Source of the DNA: Prevotella sp.
GTDB lineage: Bacteria; Bacteroidota; Bacteroidia; Bacteroidales; Dysgonomonadaceae
DNA: 64,000 nucleotides
Assembly (NCBI GenBank): GCA_031271965.1
Contig: JAISUS010000002.1
Location: forward strand, 19,789-83,788
Direction: 5' to 3'
Part shown: piece by piece, positions 25,082-33,542 of the stretch
Layout: each line of letters starts with the position of its first letter
How positions within the stretch are numbered: the first letter of the stretch is position 1
Position numbers and translations under genes: made by a program
The notes under the pieces: generated by a model
The model's database searches: none
What the model saw: the letters and a program-made list of their open reading frames with translations, nothing else
What the model was told of the DNA's origin: nothing

Positions 25082-25519
25082 ATGGCTGAATTTGTAAGCG
25101 AAATAAAAATAATACCGTATTCCGATGCGGATATCTTTGCTGTACTTTCTGATTTGAATAATTTGGAACTGGCTAAAGATAAAATACCTCAAAATGCAGT
25201 AAAAGATTTGACATTCGATCAAGATTCATGTTCTATCACTGTAGATCCTATAGGTAAGGTTAAGTTTGTGGTTGTTGAGCGTGAGCCCAATAAAACAATA
25301 AAATTTCGATCCGAACATTTGCCTTTCGATGTCAATATGTGGATACAGCTTGTGGCTTCGGCAGACAGTGAGACTAAGATGAAGCTCACGATCAAAGCAG
25401 ATTTGAATCCTTTTCTCAAACCAATGGTTTCTAAACCATTGCAAGCAGGATTGGATAAAGTTGCTGAAGGTCTGGCCGATTTGCCATATTCTGATATATT
25501 GAAGAGTTTAAAAGAATAA
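25082..25519 (+). CDS. SRPBCC (START-like) domain protein
   Basis: A 145-residue single-domain protein. It starts with a strand and the helix that opens such folds (SEIKIIPYSDADIFAVLSDLNNL), then alternating beta strands and a long C-terminal helix (KPLQAGLDKVAEGLADL). This layout is that of SRPBCC/polyketide-cyclase-like proteins, which bind hydrophobic ligands. It has no catalytic motif that I can name. Lies between pyrE and argH; a link to either pathway is not evident. Confidence 0.65.
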   Translation: MAEFVSEIKIIPYSDADIFAVLSDLNNLELAKDKIPQNAVKDLTFDQDSCSITVDPIGKVKFVVVEREPNKTIKFRSEHLPFDVNMWIQLVASADSETKMKLTIKADLNPFLKPMVSKPLQAGLDKVAEGLADLPYSDILKSLKE

Positions 25520-25523
25520 GCAG

Positions 25524-26861
25524 ATGAAACTTTGGGAAAAAAGCATTAAGGTAAACAAAGATGTAGAGTCTTACACCATAGGCCGCGACCGAGAGCTGGA
25601 TGTATATTTGGCTCCTTATGATGTGCTAGGCTCTATGGCGCATATTACTATGCTGGAATCTGTTGGCCTGCTTGATAAAAAAGAACTCCGCCTTTTACTT
25701 GAGGAACTGAAAGTTATCTATCAATTAACTATTGAAAGTAAATTTGAAATAGAGGATGGAATAGAAGATGTTCATTCTCAGGTTGAACTTATGCTTACCC
25801 GTAAATTGGGTGATATAGGTAAAAAAATACACAGTGGGCGCTCACGGAACGATCAGGTATTGGTCGATTTAAAGCTTTTTACGCGTGACCGCATTCATAT
25901 GCTTGTAGATTCGGTTTCAAAACTAATAGATGTACTGCTTAGCCAAAGTAATAAATATAAAGATGTTTTGATGCCGGGGTATACGCATCTGCAAATAGCT
26001 ATGCCCTCATCTTTTGGTCTTTGGTTTGGTGCCTATGCCGAAAGTCTTGTCGATGATTTGCAACTTCTGCTTGCCGCATATAAGATTTGTAACAGAAACC
26101 CATTGGGTTCGGCAGCAGGTTATGGTTCATCATTTCCGCTTAATCGTCAGATGACGACCGATTTGCTGGGATTCGATTCAATGGATTATAATGTAGTCTA
26201 TGCGCAGATGGGACGAGGAAAAATAGAGCGTACTGTCGCTTTCGCTATTGCAAGCATTGCGGGTACATTGTCCAAGCTTTCGTTCGATGCATGTATGTTT
26301 AACAGCCAGAACTTCGGATTTCTCAAATTGCCGGACGAATATACCACTGGTTCTAGCATTATGCCGCATAAGAAGAATCCGGATGTATTTGAACTTACCC
26401 GTGCGAAATGTAATAAATTACAAGCTCTCCCTAATGATATTACATTGGTAATAAATAATCTGCCATCAGGTTATTTCCGGGATTTGCAGATAATAAAAGA
26501 GTTGTTCATTCCTTCCTTTGAAGAGATTGATGATTGTTTGCAAATGGTTACCCGTATGATGGGCGAAGTGAATATAAACGATCATATACTGGATGATCCT
26601 AAATATCTGTTGATTTTTAGTGTTGAAGAAGTAAATCGTTTAGTCCTTGAAGGTGTACCTTTCAGAGATGCTTATAAACAAGTTGGACTGGAAATAGAGA
26701 AAGGTAATTTTAAACATGATAAGACGGTTGCTCATACCCACGAAGGCAGTATAGGCAACTTGTGTAACGATAGAATTGAATTGCTTAAGCAGCAAATTGT
26801 CGATCGGTTTGATTTCGACAAGGTCGTTGCTGCTGAAAAGAAATTGATAGAATCAAGATAA
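25524..26861 (+). CDS. argH: Argininosuccinate lyase
   Basis: A 445-residue member of the fumarase/aspartase superfamily. The signature GSSIMPHKKNPD (about 275-286) includes the flexible catalytic-Ser loop; HSGRSRNDQV (about 107-116) and PGYTHLQIAMPSSFG are also typical. It splits argininosuccinate into arginine and fumarate. The stop codon lies in the upstream arm of a terminator hairpin. Confidence 0.94.
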   Translation: MKLWEKSIKVNKDVESYTIGRDRELDVYLAPYDVLGSMAHITMLESVGLLDKKELRLLLEELKVIYQLTIESKFEIEDGIEDVHSQVELMLTRKLGDIGKKIHSGRSRNDQVLVDLKLFTRDRIHMLVDSVSKLIDVLLSQSNKYKDVLMPGYTHLQIAMPSSFGLWFGAYAESLVDDLQLLLAAYKICNRNPLGSAAGYGSSFPLNRQMTTDLLGFDSMDYNVVYAQMGRGKIERTVAFAIASIAGTLSKLSFDACMFNSQNFGFLKLPDEYTTGSSIMPHKKNPDVFELTRAKCNKLQALPNDITLVINNLPSGYFRDLQIIKELFIPSFEEIDDCLQMVTRMMGEVNINDHILDDPKYLLIFSVEEVNRLVLEGVPFRDAYKQVGLEIEKGNFKHDKTVAHTHEGSIGNLCNDRIELLKQQIVDRFDFDKVVAAEKKLIESR

Positions 26862-26890
26862 GATATAGATTACATTCTATATCTTTTTTA
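26860..26890 (+). terminator. Rho-independent terminator after argH
   Basis: AAGATATAGA (26860-26869) pairs with TCTATATCTT (26876-26885), then a T tract. It separates argH from serB, 20 bp further on. Confidence 0.7.
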
Positions 26891-26909
26891 TTATAATACG
26901 TTCAGACAG

Positions 26910-28130
26910 ATGGAAGAATCAGAAATTATATTGGCGAGTTTATCAGGAGAAGATAAACCGGGAGTAACAGCCGCTCTTACAGCTGTATTGGCTCAACACG
27001 ATGCAAATATCCTTGATATAGGGCAGGCCAATATTCATCATTCTCTATCTCTGGCTATTATGTTCGAGGCGAAGAATGCCGGTGATGTTATAAAAGACCT
27101 GCTTTTCAAGGCTACCGAGCTAGGTGTTATTATCCGTTTTTCACCTATTGAAAAAGATGAATACATGCGTTGGGTGAATTTGCAGGGAACCAAGAATCGC
27201 TATATTGTAACTGTTTTGGGTAGAACTTTAAATCCGGCTCATATATCAGCTGTGGCTGAAATTAGTCAGAAATATAAGCTGAATATTGAAAAGATAATTC
27301 GTCTGACCGGACGTGTTCCGTTAAATGCATCAGAACGACAAAGCCGCTCTTGTATCGAATTGTCCATCAGGGGGACAGTTGATGATGTTCAACAACTGAA
27401 ACATGATTTTATGAGCCTTGCCGACAAGATGGGGATTGATATTGCATTTCAGGTGGAAAATATGTACCGCCGTATGCGACGCCTTATTTGTTTCGATATG
27501 GATTCTACCCTTATACAAACAGAAGTAATAGACGAACTGGCAGAACGTGCCGGAGTGGGAGAGGAGGTAAAAGCAATTACCGAATCTGCGATGAAAGGTG
27601 AAATCGACTTTACAGAGAGTTTTAAAAAGCGTGTTAGCTTGCTTAAAGGATTGGATGAGTCCGTAATGAAAGAAATAGCTGAAAATCTGCCGATCACAGA
27701 GGGAATGACAAGGCTTATCCGTATTCTGAAAAAGAGCGGATGCAAGTTGGCCATTCTGTCGGGAGGATTTACCTATTTTGGCAATTATCTGAGGGATAAA
27801 TATGGATTCGATTATGTATATGCCAATGAGTTGGAGATAGAGGACGGAAAACTTACAGGAAATTATATAGGCGATGTTGTAGATGGTAAACGTAAAGCTG
27901 AATTATTGCGTCTACTTGCCCAAGTAGAAAAAGTAGATATACGCCAAACTGTAGCAGTAGGTGACGGAGCGAATGATTTACCTATGTTGGGAATTGCCGG
28001 ATTGGGTATTGCTTTCCACGCAAAGCCAAAAGTTAAGGCGAATGCAAAGCAATCGTTGTCTACTGTCGGCCTCGATGGAATTTTGTACTTCCTTGGTTAC
28101 AGAGATTCTATGCTTGAGGGAGAAGTGTAG
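26910..28130 (+). CDS. serB: Phosphoserine phosphatase with N-terminal ACT domains
   Basis: A 406-residue protein. The first ~180 residues form two ACT-like regulatory domains (EIILASLSGEDKPGVTAALTAVL; YIVTVLGRTLNPAHISAVAEI), usually amino-acid binding. The HAD phosphatase follows: CFDMDSTLIQTEVIDELA near 194 with the nucleophile Asp, ILSGGFTYF, and GDGANDLPML near 351. It makes serine from phosphoserine. The size with two ACT domains is the Bacteroidales form. Confidence 0.93.
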   Translation: MEESEIILASLSGEDKPGVTAALTAVLAQHDANILDIGQANIHHSLSLAIMFEAKNAGDVIKDLLFKATELGVIIRFSPIEKDEYMRWVNLQGTKNRYIVTVLGRTLNPAHISAVAEISQKYKLNIEKIIRLTGRVPLNASERQSRSCIELSIRGTVDDVQQLKHDFMSLADKMGIDIAFQVENMYRRMRRLICFDMDSTLIQTEVIDELAERAGVGEEVKAITESAMKGEIDFTESFKKRVSLLKGLDESVMKEIAENLPITEGMTRLIRILKKSGCKLAILSGGFTYFGNYLRDKYGFDYVYANELEIEDGKLTGNYIGDVVDGKRKAELLRLLAQVEKVDIRQTVAVGDGANDLPMLGIAGLGIAFHAKPKVKANAKQSLSTVGLDGILYFLGYRDSMLEGEV

Positions 28131-28242
28131 CCCTTTCTCATTTTATTTTTTACATTACAACCCGAGGTGGTTCGGGATTGCCGAGATGAACTATGAAAAA
28201 ATCTGCAGGCTGTTACGGCATGCAGGCAACCATATAAAAAGA

Positions 28243-28276
28243 ATTACCCCCGATGAAACAAATTCGGGTATTTTTT
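28243..28276. terminator. Bidirectional terminator downstream of serB
   Basis: Arms around TACCCCCGAT and ATTCGGGTA (imperfect, a short loop) with a T run of seven on the plus strand and T-rich sequence on the minus strand. It lies 113 bp after serB and directly after the small minus-strand frame at 28314-28439. Confidence 0.6.
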
Positions 28277-28313
28277 TAATCCTATAAACGCATGATGACG
28301 ATACACGAATTGC

Positions 28314-28439
28314 TCAATTCTCGTGTTTTTTCAGGTAATCCCTGATCACTTTTTCTTTTGTATGCCTACGCAGGTAGTAATGCATGAACGGCTTACCCAT
28401 CTGTCTGAGAAATCTGCCGATAATTTTTATATAATTCAT
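28314..28439 (-). CDS. Possible 41-residue basic protein
   Basis: A minus-strand ATG frame of 41 residues, starting MNYIKIIGRFLRQMGK and ending YLKKHEN, with many Lys/Arg and a helix-like pattern. It is followed by a terminator in the correct direction. I do not recognise the family. It may be a real small protein or the tail of a decayed gene in this island; only its composition and the terminator support it. Confidence 0.3.
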   Translation of the reverse strand: MNYIKIIGRFLRQMGKPFMHYYLRRHTKEKVIRDYLKKHEN

Positions 28440-28650
28440 TTATCCGGTGTTTTTGTTTGTTATTCATTAAAAAATGACGGCTGGCAGCCGCTATCCTGCA
28501 TAATGCAGACCAGATATATACCCCGTATTATCCCGTTTACGGTTTTCTCAAGCGGCAAACGGGAAAGTAAAGAACAGGCAACTCCGCTAACGATCAGATA
28601 TTTGATTAACGTCAAACCTTGTACATCGTTTTGTGCTACCCCAGGGATTA

Positions 28651-28720
28651 GTGTCCGGCCGGAAAGTAACCTGCTTATGCGTTTTCAGGAAACGAGCAGG
28701 TCACATGCTCCGGCGGACAC
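28651..28720. repeat. 70-bp imperfect palindrome with inner hairpin
   Basis: GTGTCCGGCCGGAAAGTAAC... (28651-28675) is nearly the reverse complement of 28695-28720, which ends CTCCGGCGGACAC; arms of ~25 with a few mismatches. The loop (28680-28694) holds a second stem, CGTTT with AAACG. It is not followed by a T run, so it is not a simple terminator. Confidence 0.7.
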
Positions 28721-28807
28721 AGCTCCTTACTTTTTGAAATTTACAAAACTTAAAAACACAAACTACAATATTATGATAACAACCGTCCTTATTCTGTGCC
28801 AATTGCA

Positions 28808-29040
28808 CTAAATAAATGGCTCAAAGCTGGTGATATTCTTTAGTTTCACACGTGGCATGAGTATGCCTCCGCCGTCTGTGCCTGTGGTTTCTCCTCTATC
28901 TGTCGCCATATTTTTTTTTAGACATCCGGCAGGGTCGCTTTCTGTGGCGGGGTTCCCGAACCTTCCATCACTTGTCCGCAAGCCGTTCCGCATAAGGGGG
29001 TCAACAGCATTAAAATAATTATAAGTTTAATTTTGTTCAT
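28808..29040 (-). pseudogene. Fragmented small lipoprotein-like gene
   Basis: From the ATG at 29040 a 40-residue frame begins with a strong signal peptide (MNKIKLIIILMLLTPLCG) and stops at a TAA at 28918-28920, at the edge of an A9 run (T9 on the plus strand, 28911-28919). The same frame goes on after the stop with KKIWRQIEEKPQAQ to a TGA, while another frame (from 28993) reads on through to 28808 and ends NITSFEPFI. The mix suggests a gene broken by a nonsense change or a frameshift. Homopolymer slippage alone would not remove the stop. Family not recognised. The first 40 residues could also be a real tiny lipoprotein. Confidence 0.35.
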
Positions 29041-29116
29041 AATTACTACATCAGAGTTTATATTTAATAAAACATTATATGTTTCATCTGCTTCATCTGC
29101 AATATATTATTGTCTC

Positions 29117-29147
29117 GTTATTGCGAGGAGTGAAGTGACGGGAATCC
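29117..29147 (-). repeat. REP-like element (single)
   Basis: A stretch resembling the widespread CGTCATTGCGAGGAGYGAAGYGACG...GCAATCC element: here GTTATTGCGAGGAGTGAAGTG then ACGGGAATCC. Similar pieces occur at 63413-63503 and 63957-64000. It directly adjoins one copy of the dispersed 112-bp repeat. Confidence 0.5.
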
Positions 29148-29149
29148 TA

Positions 29150-29261
29150 TTTCTAAAAAAATTCCGTATTCCGATTGAGTTAATGCCATATATTTTACCC
29201 GAAAAAATCTTATTTCTCTCACAAAGAAAGCAGGTGATTTAGAAGTTTTTTTGAAGATTTG
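29150..29261 (-). repeat. Dispersed repeat, copy A (inverted relative to copy B)
   Basis: The reverse complement of 29150-29261 matches 63594-63706 at roughly 90% by eye (about ten differences), including a shared central block with AACTCAATCGGAATACGG. The TTTAGAAGTTTTTTT unit inside occurs twice (29238-29252 and 29264-29278). The interval 29041-29409 holds no supported gene apart from these repeats. Confidence 0.8.
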
Positions 29262-29409
29262 AATTTAGAAGTTTTTTTACCGGAGTTTGTTATGGTGTGC
29301 GTAGTAGCGGGCAAATGTGTGAAAGGTGCTGTATGGAAAACTCAAATTTTATTGGGGAACAAGTCGGAAAATCAAATAGCCATCTTCAGAGAACTGTTTC
29401 ATAATTTAT

Positions 29410-30201
29410 TCAGGGTTGTTTTATCTTATCCTTTACTATTTTGATGCTTTGTTCCACTTCCTTTCTCAAATCAGATTCGTTATCTTCCATATTTTGAAGG
29501 ATATGATTGTAATTTTCTAAGGCCTTATTGTATTCTTTAAGCTCATAGTATGTATTTCCCCGATTATAATAAGCGATGGGTGAATCTTCTATTTTAATAG
29601 CTTTAGTAAAATCAGCCAAAGCTTCGTTGTAGTGTTCCATTTTTTCTCTGACCAATCCCCGGTTATTGTATGCACTGGCATAACCGGGCATCAATTCTAT
29701 CGTTTTATTCAGGTCTTGCAGAGCTTTCTCGTACAATCCTATATTGCTGTATATTGAACCTCTGTTGTAGTATGCCATACCATCTTTAGGATCGAGGTTT
29801 ATAATTTCGGAACAAGTATTGAGCGTTTGCATTTCATCGCCCATGTGGTAGTATACGGTTGCCAAATGCGTATAAGCTTTCAATAATACCTTATCGCGCC
29901 ACTCTGTATCTTTTTTATACTTTTCATCATTGTTAATCCTCTCTATTAGGGTGTTTAGCATATTTGCTTTCTCCAGAGGTGTGTTTAATCTGTTTAGGGC
30001 AAAGTAAATGTCATTATTAAATTTCACCAAGCTCTTTTCTCCTTGCTTTTTCCTTCTGGCTATAAGGTAAAACATCAAAGCAAATAAAAGAAACATGGTG
30101 CCGAAAATGGCTACAAACCCTATGATTCCTATATTAACAACAGATGTTGAATTACAAGACACAAATAATAAAGGGAGAAACAGAATAGCAATATATTTCA
30201 T
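29410..30201 (-). CDS. TPR lipoprotein
   Basis: A 263-residue protein with a lipoprotein signal (MKYIAILFLPLLFVSC, Cys16), then a second hydrophobic helix (about 25-47), then a cytoplasm-like basic segment. The C-terminal half is made of tetratricopeptide repeats: AYYNRGSIYSNIGLYEKAL, AYNNRGLVREKMEHYNEAL and AYYNRGNTYYELKEYNKAL show the TPR residue pattern. TPR proteins hold complexes together; the partner is unknown. It stands alone between the repeat island and the U32 gene. Confidence 0.75.
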   Translation of the reverse strand: MKYIAILFLPLLFVSCNSTSVVNIGIIGFVAIFGTMFLLFALMFYLIARRKKQGEKSLVKFNNDIYFALNRLNTPLEKANMLNTLIERINNDEKYKKDTEWRDKVLLKAYTHLATVYYHMGDEMQTLNTCSEIINLDPKDGMAYYNRGSIYSNIGLYEKALQDLNKTIELMPGYASAYNNRGLVREKMEHYNEALADFTKAIKIEDSPIAYYNRGNTYYELKEYNKALENYNHILQNMEDNESDLRKEVEQSIKIVKDKIKQP

Positions 30202-30288
30202 ACTATATGGGTTTAGATAACAAATTTAGATAAAAAGATCTTTTTGGCAACGATATATTATCCAAACCTTTATCCTTGAAAAGGATAT

Positions 30289-31557
30289 TTAAGATATGAA
30301 AGATTTTTTAGGGTTTGTTTTCACCATTTTAAATAGCTTGTCGGATGGCCGTATTTTCTCGTTCACCTTCATTGAAAATTTTTCACCTTTTACAGTTTCT
30401 TCTACTGATATCAAATCTACGCGTATTTCTTCCACAGTCTGAAATACTGCTCCGGTAGTCGGGCCTGTGATAAGTATTTCGTCTCCGACTTTGAGGGATT
30501 GTGTTTCCATAAGGAATTCGGCAACACCCAGATTTGAGAAATATTTAAGTCCCTTGCCTATATATACTTTCCTTTTGGTTGCTCCCGAACCGTAATTACT
30601 CGACCATTCGCCAAGCCTTTGTCCCAAATAATATCCATTCCAGAATCCACGGTTGAATACTGTTGCCAAACGTTCGTCCCAGTTATCAACCTTTTGGTCG
30701 GTAAATGTTCCTTCGCAATATGACTTGACGGCTTCCTTATAGCATTCTACTACGGTGCGCACATATTCGGGGCCACGGGCACGGCCTTCTATTTTGAATA
30801 CCCGTACGCCTGCATCCATCATTTTATTCATAAAGTGGATGGTTTTTAAGTCTTTTGGCGACATAATGTATTCATTGTCTATCTCCAGTTCTATTTCGCT
30901 ATCCTTATCTTTTACGATATATCCCCGGCGGCATAATTGGTTACAAGCTCCACGATTCGCCGAAAGGTCTTTTTCGTGTAGGCTTAAATAGCATTTCCCG
31001 GAAACAGCCATGCAAAGTGCTCCGTGTGAGAACATCTCTATCCTGATTAGCTCTCCATTCGGTCCTTTTATATTCTGTTCTATAATATCTTTATAGATGG
31101 CAGCTACTTGATCGAGATTTAATTCTCTAGCTAAAACCACTACATCGGCGAACTGTCCGTAAAATTTTAATGCTTCGGTATTGGTAATATTTAATTGGGT
31201 GGATAGATGAACTTCTACTCCGATACTACGTGCATACATCATAACTGCTACATCAGATGCTATGACAGCAGATAGTCCGGCTTCTTTTGCCGCATTTACT
31301 ATTTTGTGCATCAGATTGATGTCGTTATCATATATTATTGTATTGACAGTCAGATAACTTTTCAGATTATTTTCTTTACATATCGTAGCAATCTGTTTCA
31401 GGTCGTCAATGGTAAAATTGTTTGATGATTTGGCGCGCATATTAAGCCCCTCAATACCAAAGTAGATAGAGTCCGCACCACCTTGTATTGCTGCTGCCAA
31501 AGAGTCGTATGACCCTACTGGAGCCATTATTTCAAAATCGGATATATTCTTGTTCAT
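30289..31557 (-). CDS. Peptidase U32 family protein (TrhP/YegQ-like)
   Basis: A 422-residue protein. The N-terminus EIMAPVGSYDSLAAAIQGGADSIYFG and the central SHGALCMAVSGKCYLSLHEK ... NRGACNQLCRRGY carry the conserved U32 cysteines; a small C-terminal beta domain follows. E. coli relatives (TrhP/YegQ) act with prephenate on tRNA U34 hydroxylation, and others on collagen-like substrates; the TrhP role is more likely but not proven here. It has a good promoter on the same strand (31598-31629). Confidence 0.85.
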   Translation of the reverse strand: MNKNISDFEIMAPVGSYDSLAAAIQGGADSIYFGIEGLNMRAKSSNNFTIDDLKQIATICKENNLKSYLTVNTIIYDNDINLMHKIVNAAKEAGLSAVIASDVAVMMYARSIGVEVHLSTQLNITNTEALKFYGQFADVVVLARELNLDQVAAIYKDIIEQNIKGPNGELIRIEMFSHGALCMAVSGKCYLSLHEKDLSANRGACNQLCRRGYIVKDKDSEIELEIDNEYIMSPKDLKTIHFMNKMMDAGVRVFKIEGRARGPEYVRTVVECYKEAVKSYCEGTFTDQKVDNWDERLATVFNRGFWNGYYLGQRLGEWSSNYGSGATKRKVYIGKGLKYFSNLGVAEFLMETQSLKVGDEILITGPTTGAVFQTVEEIRVDLISVEETVKGEKFSMKVNEKIRPSDKLFKMVKTNPKKSFIS

Positions 31558-31597
31558 TTGTTTGATTTATTCGAAGCCTTAGTTGATAAGTCGGATG

Positions 31598-31629
31598 CAA
31601 AATTATCTCTTTTAAATGAATCCGGCAAA
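31598..31629 (-). promoter_or_regulatory. Promoter of the U32 family gene
   Basis: On the minus strand TTTG (31629-31626), 20 nt spacer, TAATTTTG (31605-31598): a full consensus match. Transcription would start near 31591, about 34 nt before the ATG at 31557. Confidence 0.7.
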
Positions 31630-31666
31630 CCATTAACTATTCTGAAAAGATATTGTATTAGATTAA

Positions 31667-31694
31667 AAAAGCACCTTGTATTAAAGGTGCTTTT
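31667..31694. terminator. Rho-independent terminator after the VWA gene
   Basis: AAAAGCACCTT (31667-31677) pairs with AAGGTGCTTTT (31684-31694). On the minus strand, the direction of the VWA gene ending at 31714, it is followed by a T run. Confidence 0.8.
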
Positions 31695-31713
31695 ACTTAT
31701 TAAGGAGTTTATG

Positions 31714-33408
31714 CTAGTTAACCAGTCCTTTGGCTGTTTCCATCAGACGAACAAACTCACGTCGATAGCCTTGTTCGTCCGAGCTGAATCCTTTTTGAGC
31801 AAGAGCTATTGCCTTGTCATAAGTTCCGGTTCCTTTATATTGTGAATCTTTTATCAGTTGTCCGAACATAACTACTGCTGACGCGAAACGAAAATCATCA
31901 GAAACACGGTCACCGTTATTGTCTATCAGCAGTATTTCTATTTTTTTGCTTGTATCACTGTTTGGTTGTTTATATCTTAGTTTTACGGTCAATAAATCGG
32001 GATGTAAACTAGACGAAACCAGATCGGTATTCGTATCTTTCTGATATTTTAAAGGATCTACATTCCCTATCAGATTACTCTTGACCCCTACGGGAATTAC
32101 TTCATAAAAAGCAGTCACAGTATGTCCTGCACCCATTTCTCCGGCGTCTTTTGTGTCATCGTTAAAGTCTTCCTTGTTCAATAGGCGAGTTTCGTAGCCA
32201 ACCAATCTGTAGGCTTGCACTTTACTTGGATTAAATTCGATTTGCAATTTTACATCCTTAGCGACGGTGTACATTGTTGCACCGAATTCATTTACCAGAA
32301 CTTTGTTTGCTTCTTGTAGATTGTCTATATAGGCATGATTTCCATTCCCTGCTTGAGCTAATGTTTGCATCTTTTTATCTTTGTAATTGCCCATGCCATA
32401 TCCCAAGATGGACAAGAAGACTCCGCTCTTACGTTCTTTTTCTATCAGCTTTTGCAGCTCGTCGTTACTAGAAATTCCCACATTGAAGTCCCCGTCGGTA
32501 CACAGGATTATTCTATTATTACCGTTTTGTATCAGGTTTTTCTTTGCTATTTTGTAAGCGAGTTGTATGCCAGCTCCCCCAGCAGTAGAACCTCCTGCTG
32601 TCAAGTTTTCTAAGGCTTCCTTTATTTTTTGCTTATTGTTTCCTGATGTGGAAGGTAAAACTTCTCCTGCTGCTCCGGCATAGACAACGATAGCTACCTT
32701 ATCTTTCTCTCGTAGATTATTTACGAGTAATTTAAGAGACGATTTTACCAGATCGAGGCGTGTAGCCCCATACATCGAGCCTGATACATCGATAAGGAAC
32801 ACAAAATTTGAAGCTGGTAGATTATCCCCTGCTATATTTCTTGCTTTGAGGCCTATTTTTACTAGTCTGTTTTGGCTATTCCACGGACAATTTCCGACTT
32901 CAGCGGAAATTTTAACGGGATCTGTTCCTGTTGGTTCAGGATAATTGTAACTAAAATAGTTTATCAGTTCCTCTATACGAATAGCATCTTTATCCGGAAG
33001 CGAACCTCTGTTAATAAATCGACGCATATTGCTGTATGAAGCCGCATCTACGTCTACCGAAAATGTTGAGAGAGGTTCTGCTTTTGCCAATTGAAATTTA
33101 TTTTCAGCAAATTGGCTGTATTCTTCATTTTTGAGCTGATCGTAGTCTGCGCCTGTTATGGAAATTTGCATTTTGCTTTCTTGCATTTCTTCGTCCATGC
33201 ATATTGTAGGAGGGACGAAATACATCTTATGTTTATCTGCGGATACATCTTCGCTGATAATTTTGTTCTCTTCAATAGGAGCCATTTGTGCCACTTCTTC
33301 TATTACATATGTCTCATCTGTATTTTCTTTTTCCTTAGGTTTATTCGTTCCACATGAGGAAATGAACAAGGCTAGTAATATTAATATACCTGTTTTGTAA
33401 GCTTCCAT
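31714..33408 (-). CDS. VWA-domain lipoprotein (YfbK-like, DUF3520)
   Basis: A 564-residue protein with a lipoprotein signal (ILILLALFISSC, Cys19). After a low-complexity linker comes a conserved region STFSVDVDAASYSNMRRFINRG and a VWA domain with the MIDAS motif FLIDVSGSMYGATRLDLVK near 213 and AGGSTAGGAGIQLAY. The C-terminal ~150 residues match the DUF3520 extension of YfbK-like proteins. VWA domains bind metal and protein partners; the role is not known. Its promoter side faces rpiA. Confidence 0.85.
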   Translation of the reverse strand: MEAYKTGILILLALFISSCGTNKPKEKENTDETYVIEEVAQMAPIEENKIISEDVSADKHKMYFVPPTICMDEEMQESKMQISITGADYDQLKNEEYSQFAENKFQLAKAEPLSTFSVDVDAASYSNMRRFINRGSLPDKDAIRIEELINYFSYNYPEPTGTDPVKISAEVGNCPWNSQNRLVKIGLKARNIAGDNLPASNFVFLIDVSGSMYGATRLDLVKSSLKLLVNNLREKDKVAIVVYAGAAGEVLPSTSGNNKQKIKEALENLTAGGSTAGGAGIQLAYKIAKKNLIQNGNNRIILCTDGDFNVGISSNDELQKLIEKERKSGVFLSILGYGMGNYKDKKMQTLAQAGNGNHAYIDNLQEANKVLVNEFGATMYTVAKDVKLQIEFNPSKVQAYRLVGYETRLLNKEDFNDDTKDAGEMGAGHTVTAFYEVIPVGVKSNLIGNVDPLKYQKDTNTDLVSSSLHPDLLTVKLRYKQPNSDTSKKIEILLIDNNGDRVSDDFRFASAVVMFGQLIKDSQYKGTGTYDKAIALAQKGFSSDEQGYRREFVRLMETAKGLVN

Positions 33409-33514
33409 AATCTGTTAGTTTAGGTGGATAATTTAATCGTTTATCAGATAGACTTATTTTCTACCCAAATTCCATAAAAAGCCCTAGATATTTTAATCAT
33501 TCTGAAATAAGAAG

Positions 33515-33522
33515 TAACTTTG
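33515..33522 (+). promoter_or_regulatory. -7 promoter element of rpiA
   Basis: TAACTTTG matches TAnnTTTG; the transcript would start near 33529, giving a short leader to the ATG at 33543. No clear -33 TTG. Confidence 0.45.
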
Positions 33523-33542
33523 TAGCCTTTAAAGAATAGGCT

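Larger units (their letters stand above)
28131..28810. repeat. Palindrome-dense, gene-poor island
   Basis: After serB this ~680-bp interval has no long believable gene and looks more GC-rich than its neighbours. It holds many inverted repeats: 28161-28176, 28203-28225, 28243-28276 (terminator-like), 28478-28490 (perfect), 28497-28509 (perfect), 28531-28564 (8-bp arms) and the large 28651-28720. The longest open frame on the plus strand (28323-28811) has no family features. A decayed mobile element or a large structured RNA are the two readings I cannot separate. Confidence 0.5.

Noticed and set aside
28651..28720. Large palindrome as an integron attC site
   Set aside because: The ends do not show the GTTRRRY/RYYYAAC core sites and there is no integrase gene nearby.
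28323..28811. 162-residue plus-strand frame after serB
   Set aside because: Crosses several strong palindromes, has no domain features and no promoter or start context.
30271..30287. Short hairpin after the U32 gene
   Set aside because: 7-bp stem with a 3-nt loop but no T run on the minus strand; not called as a terminator.
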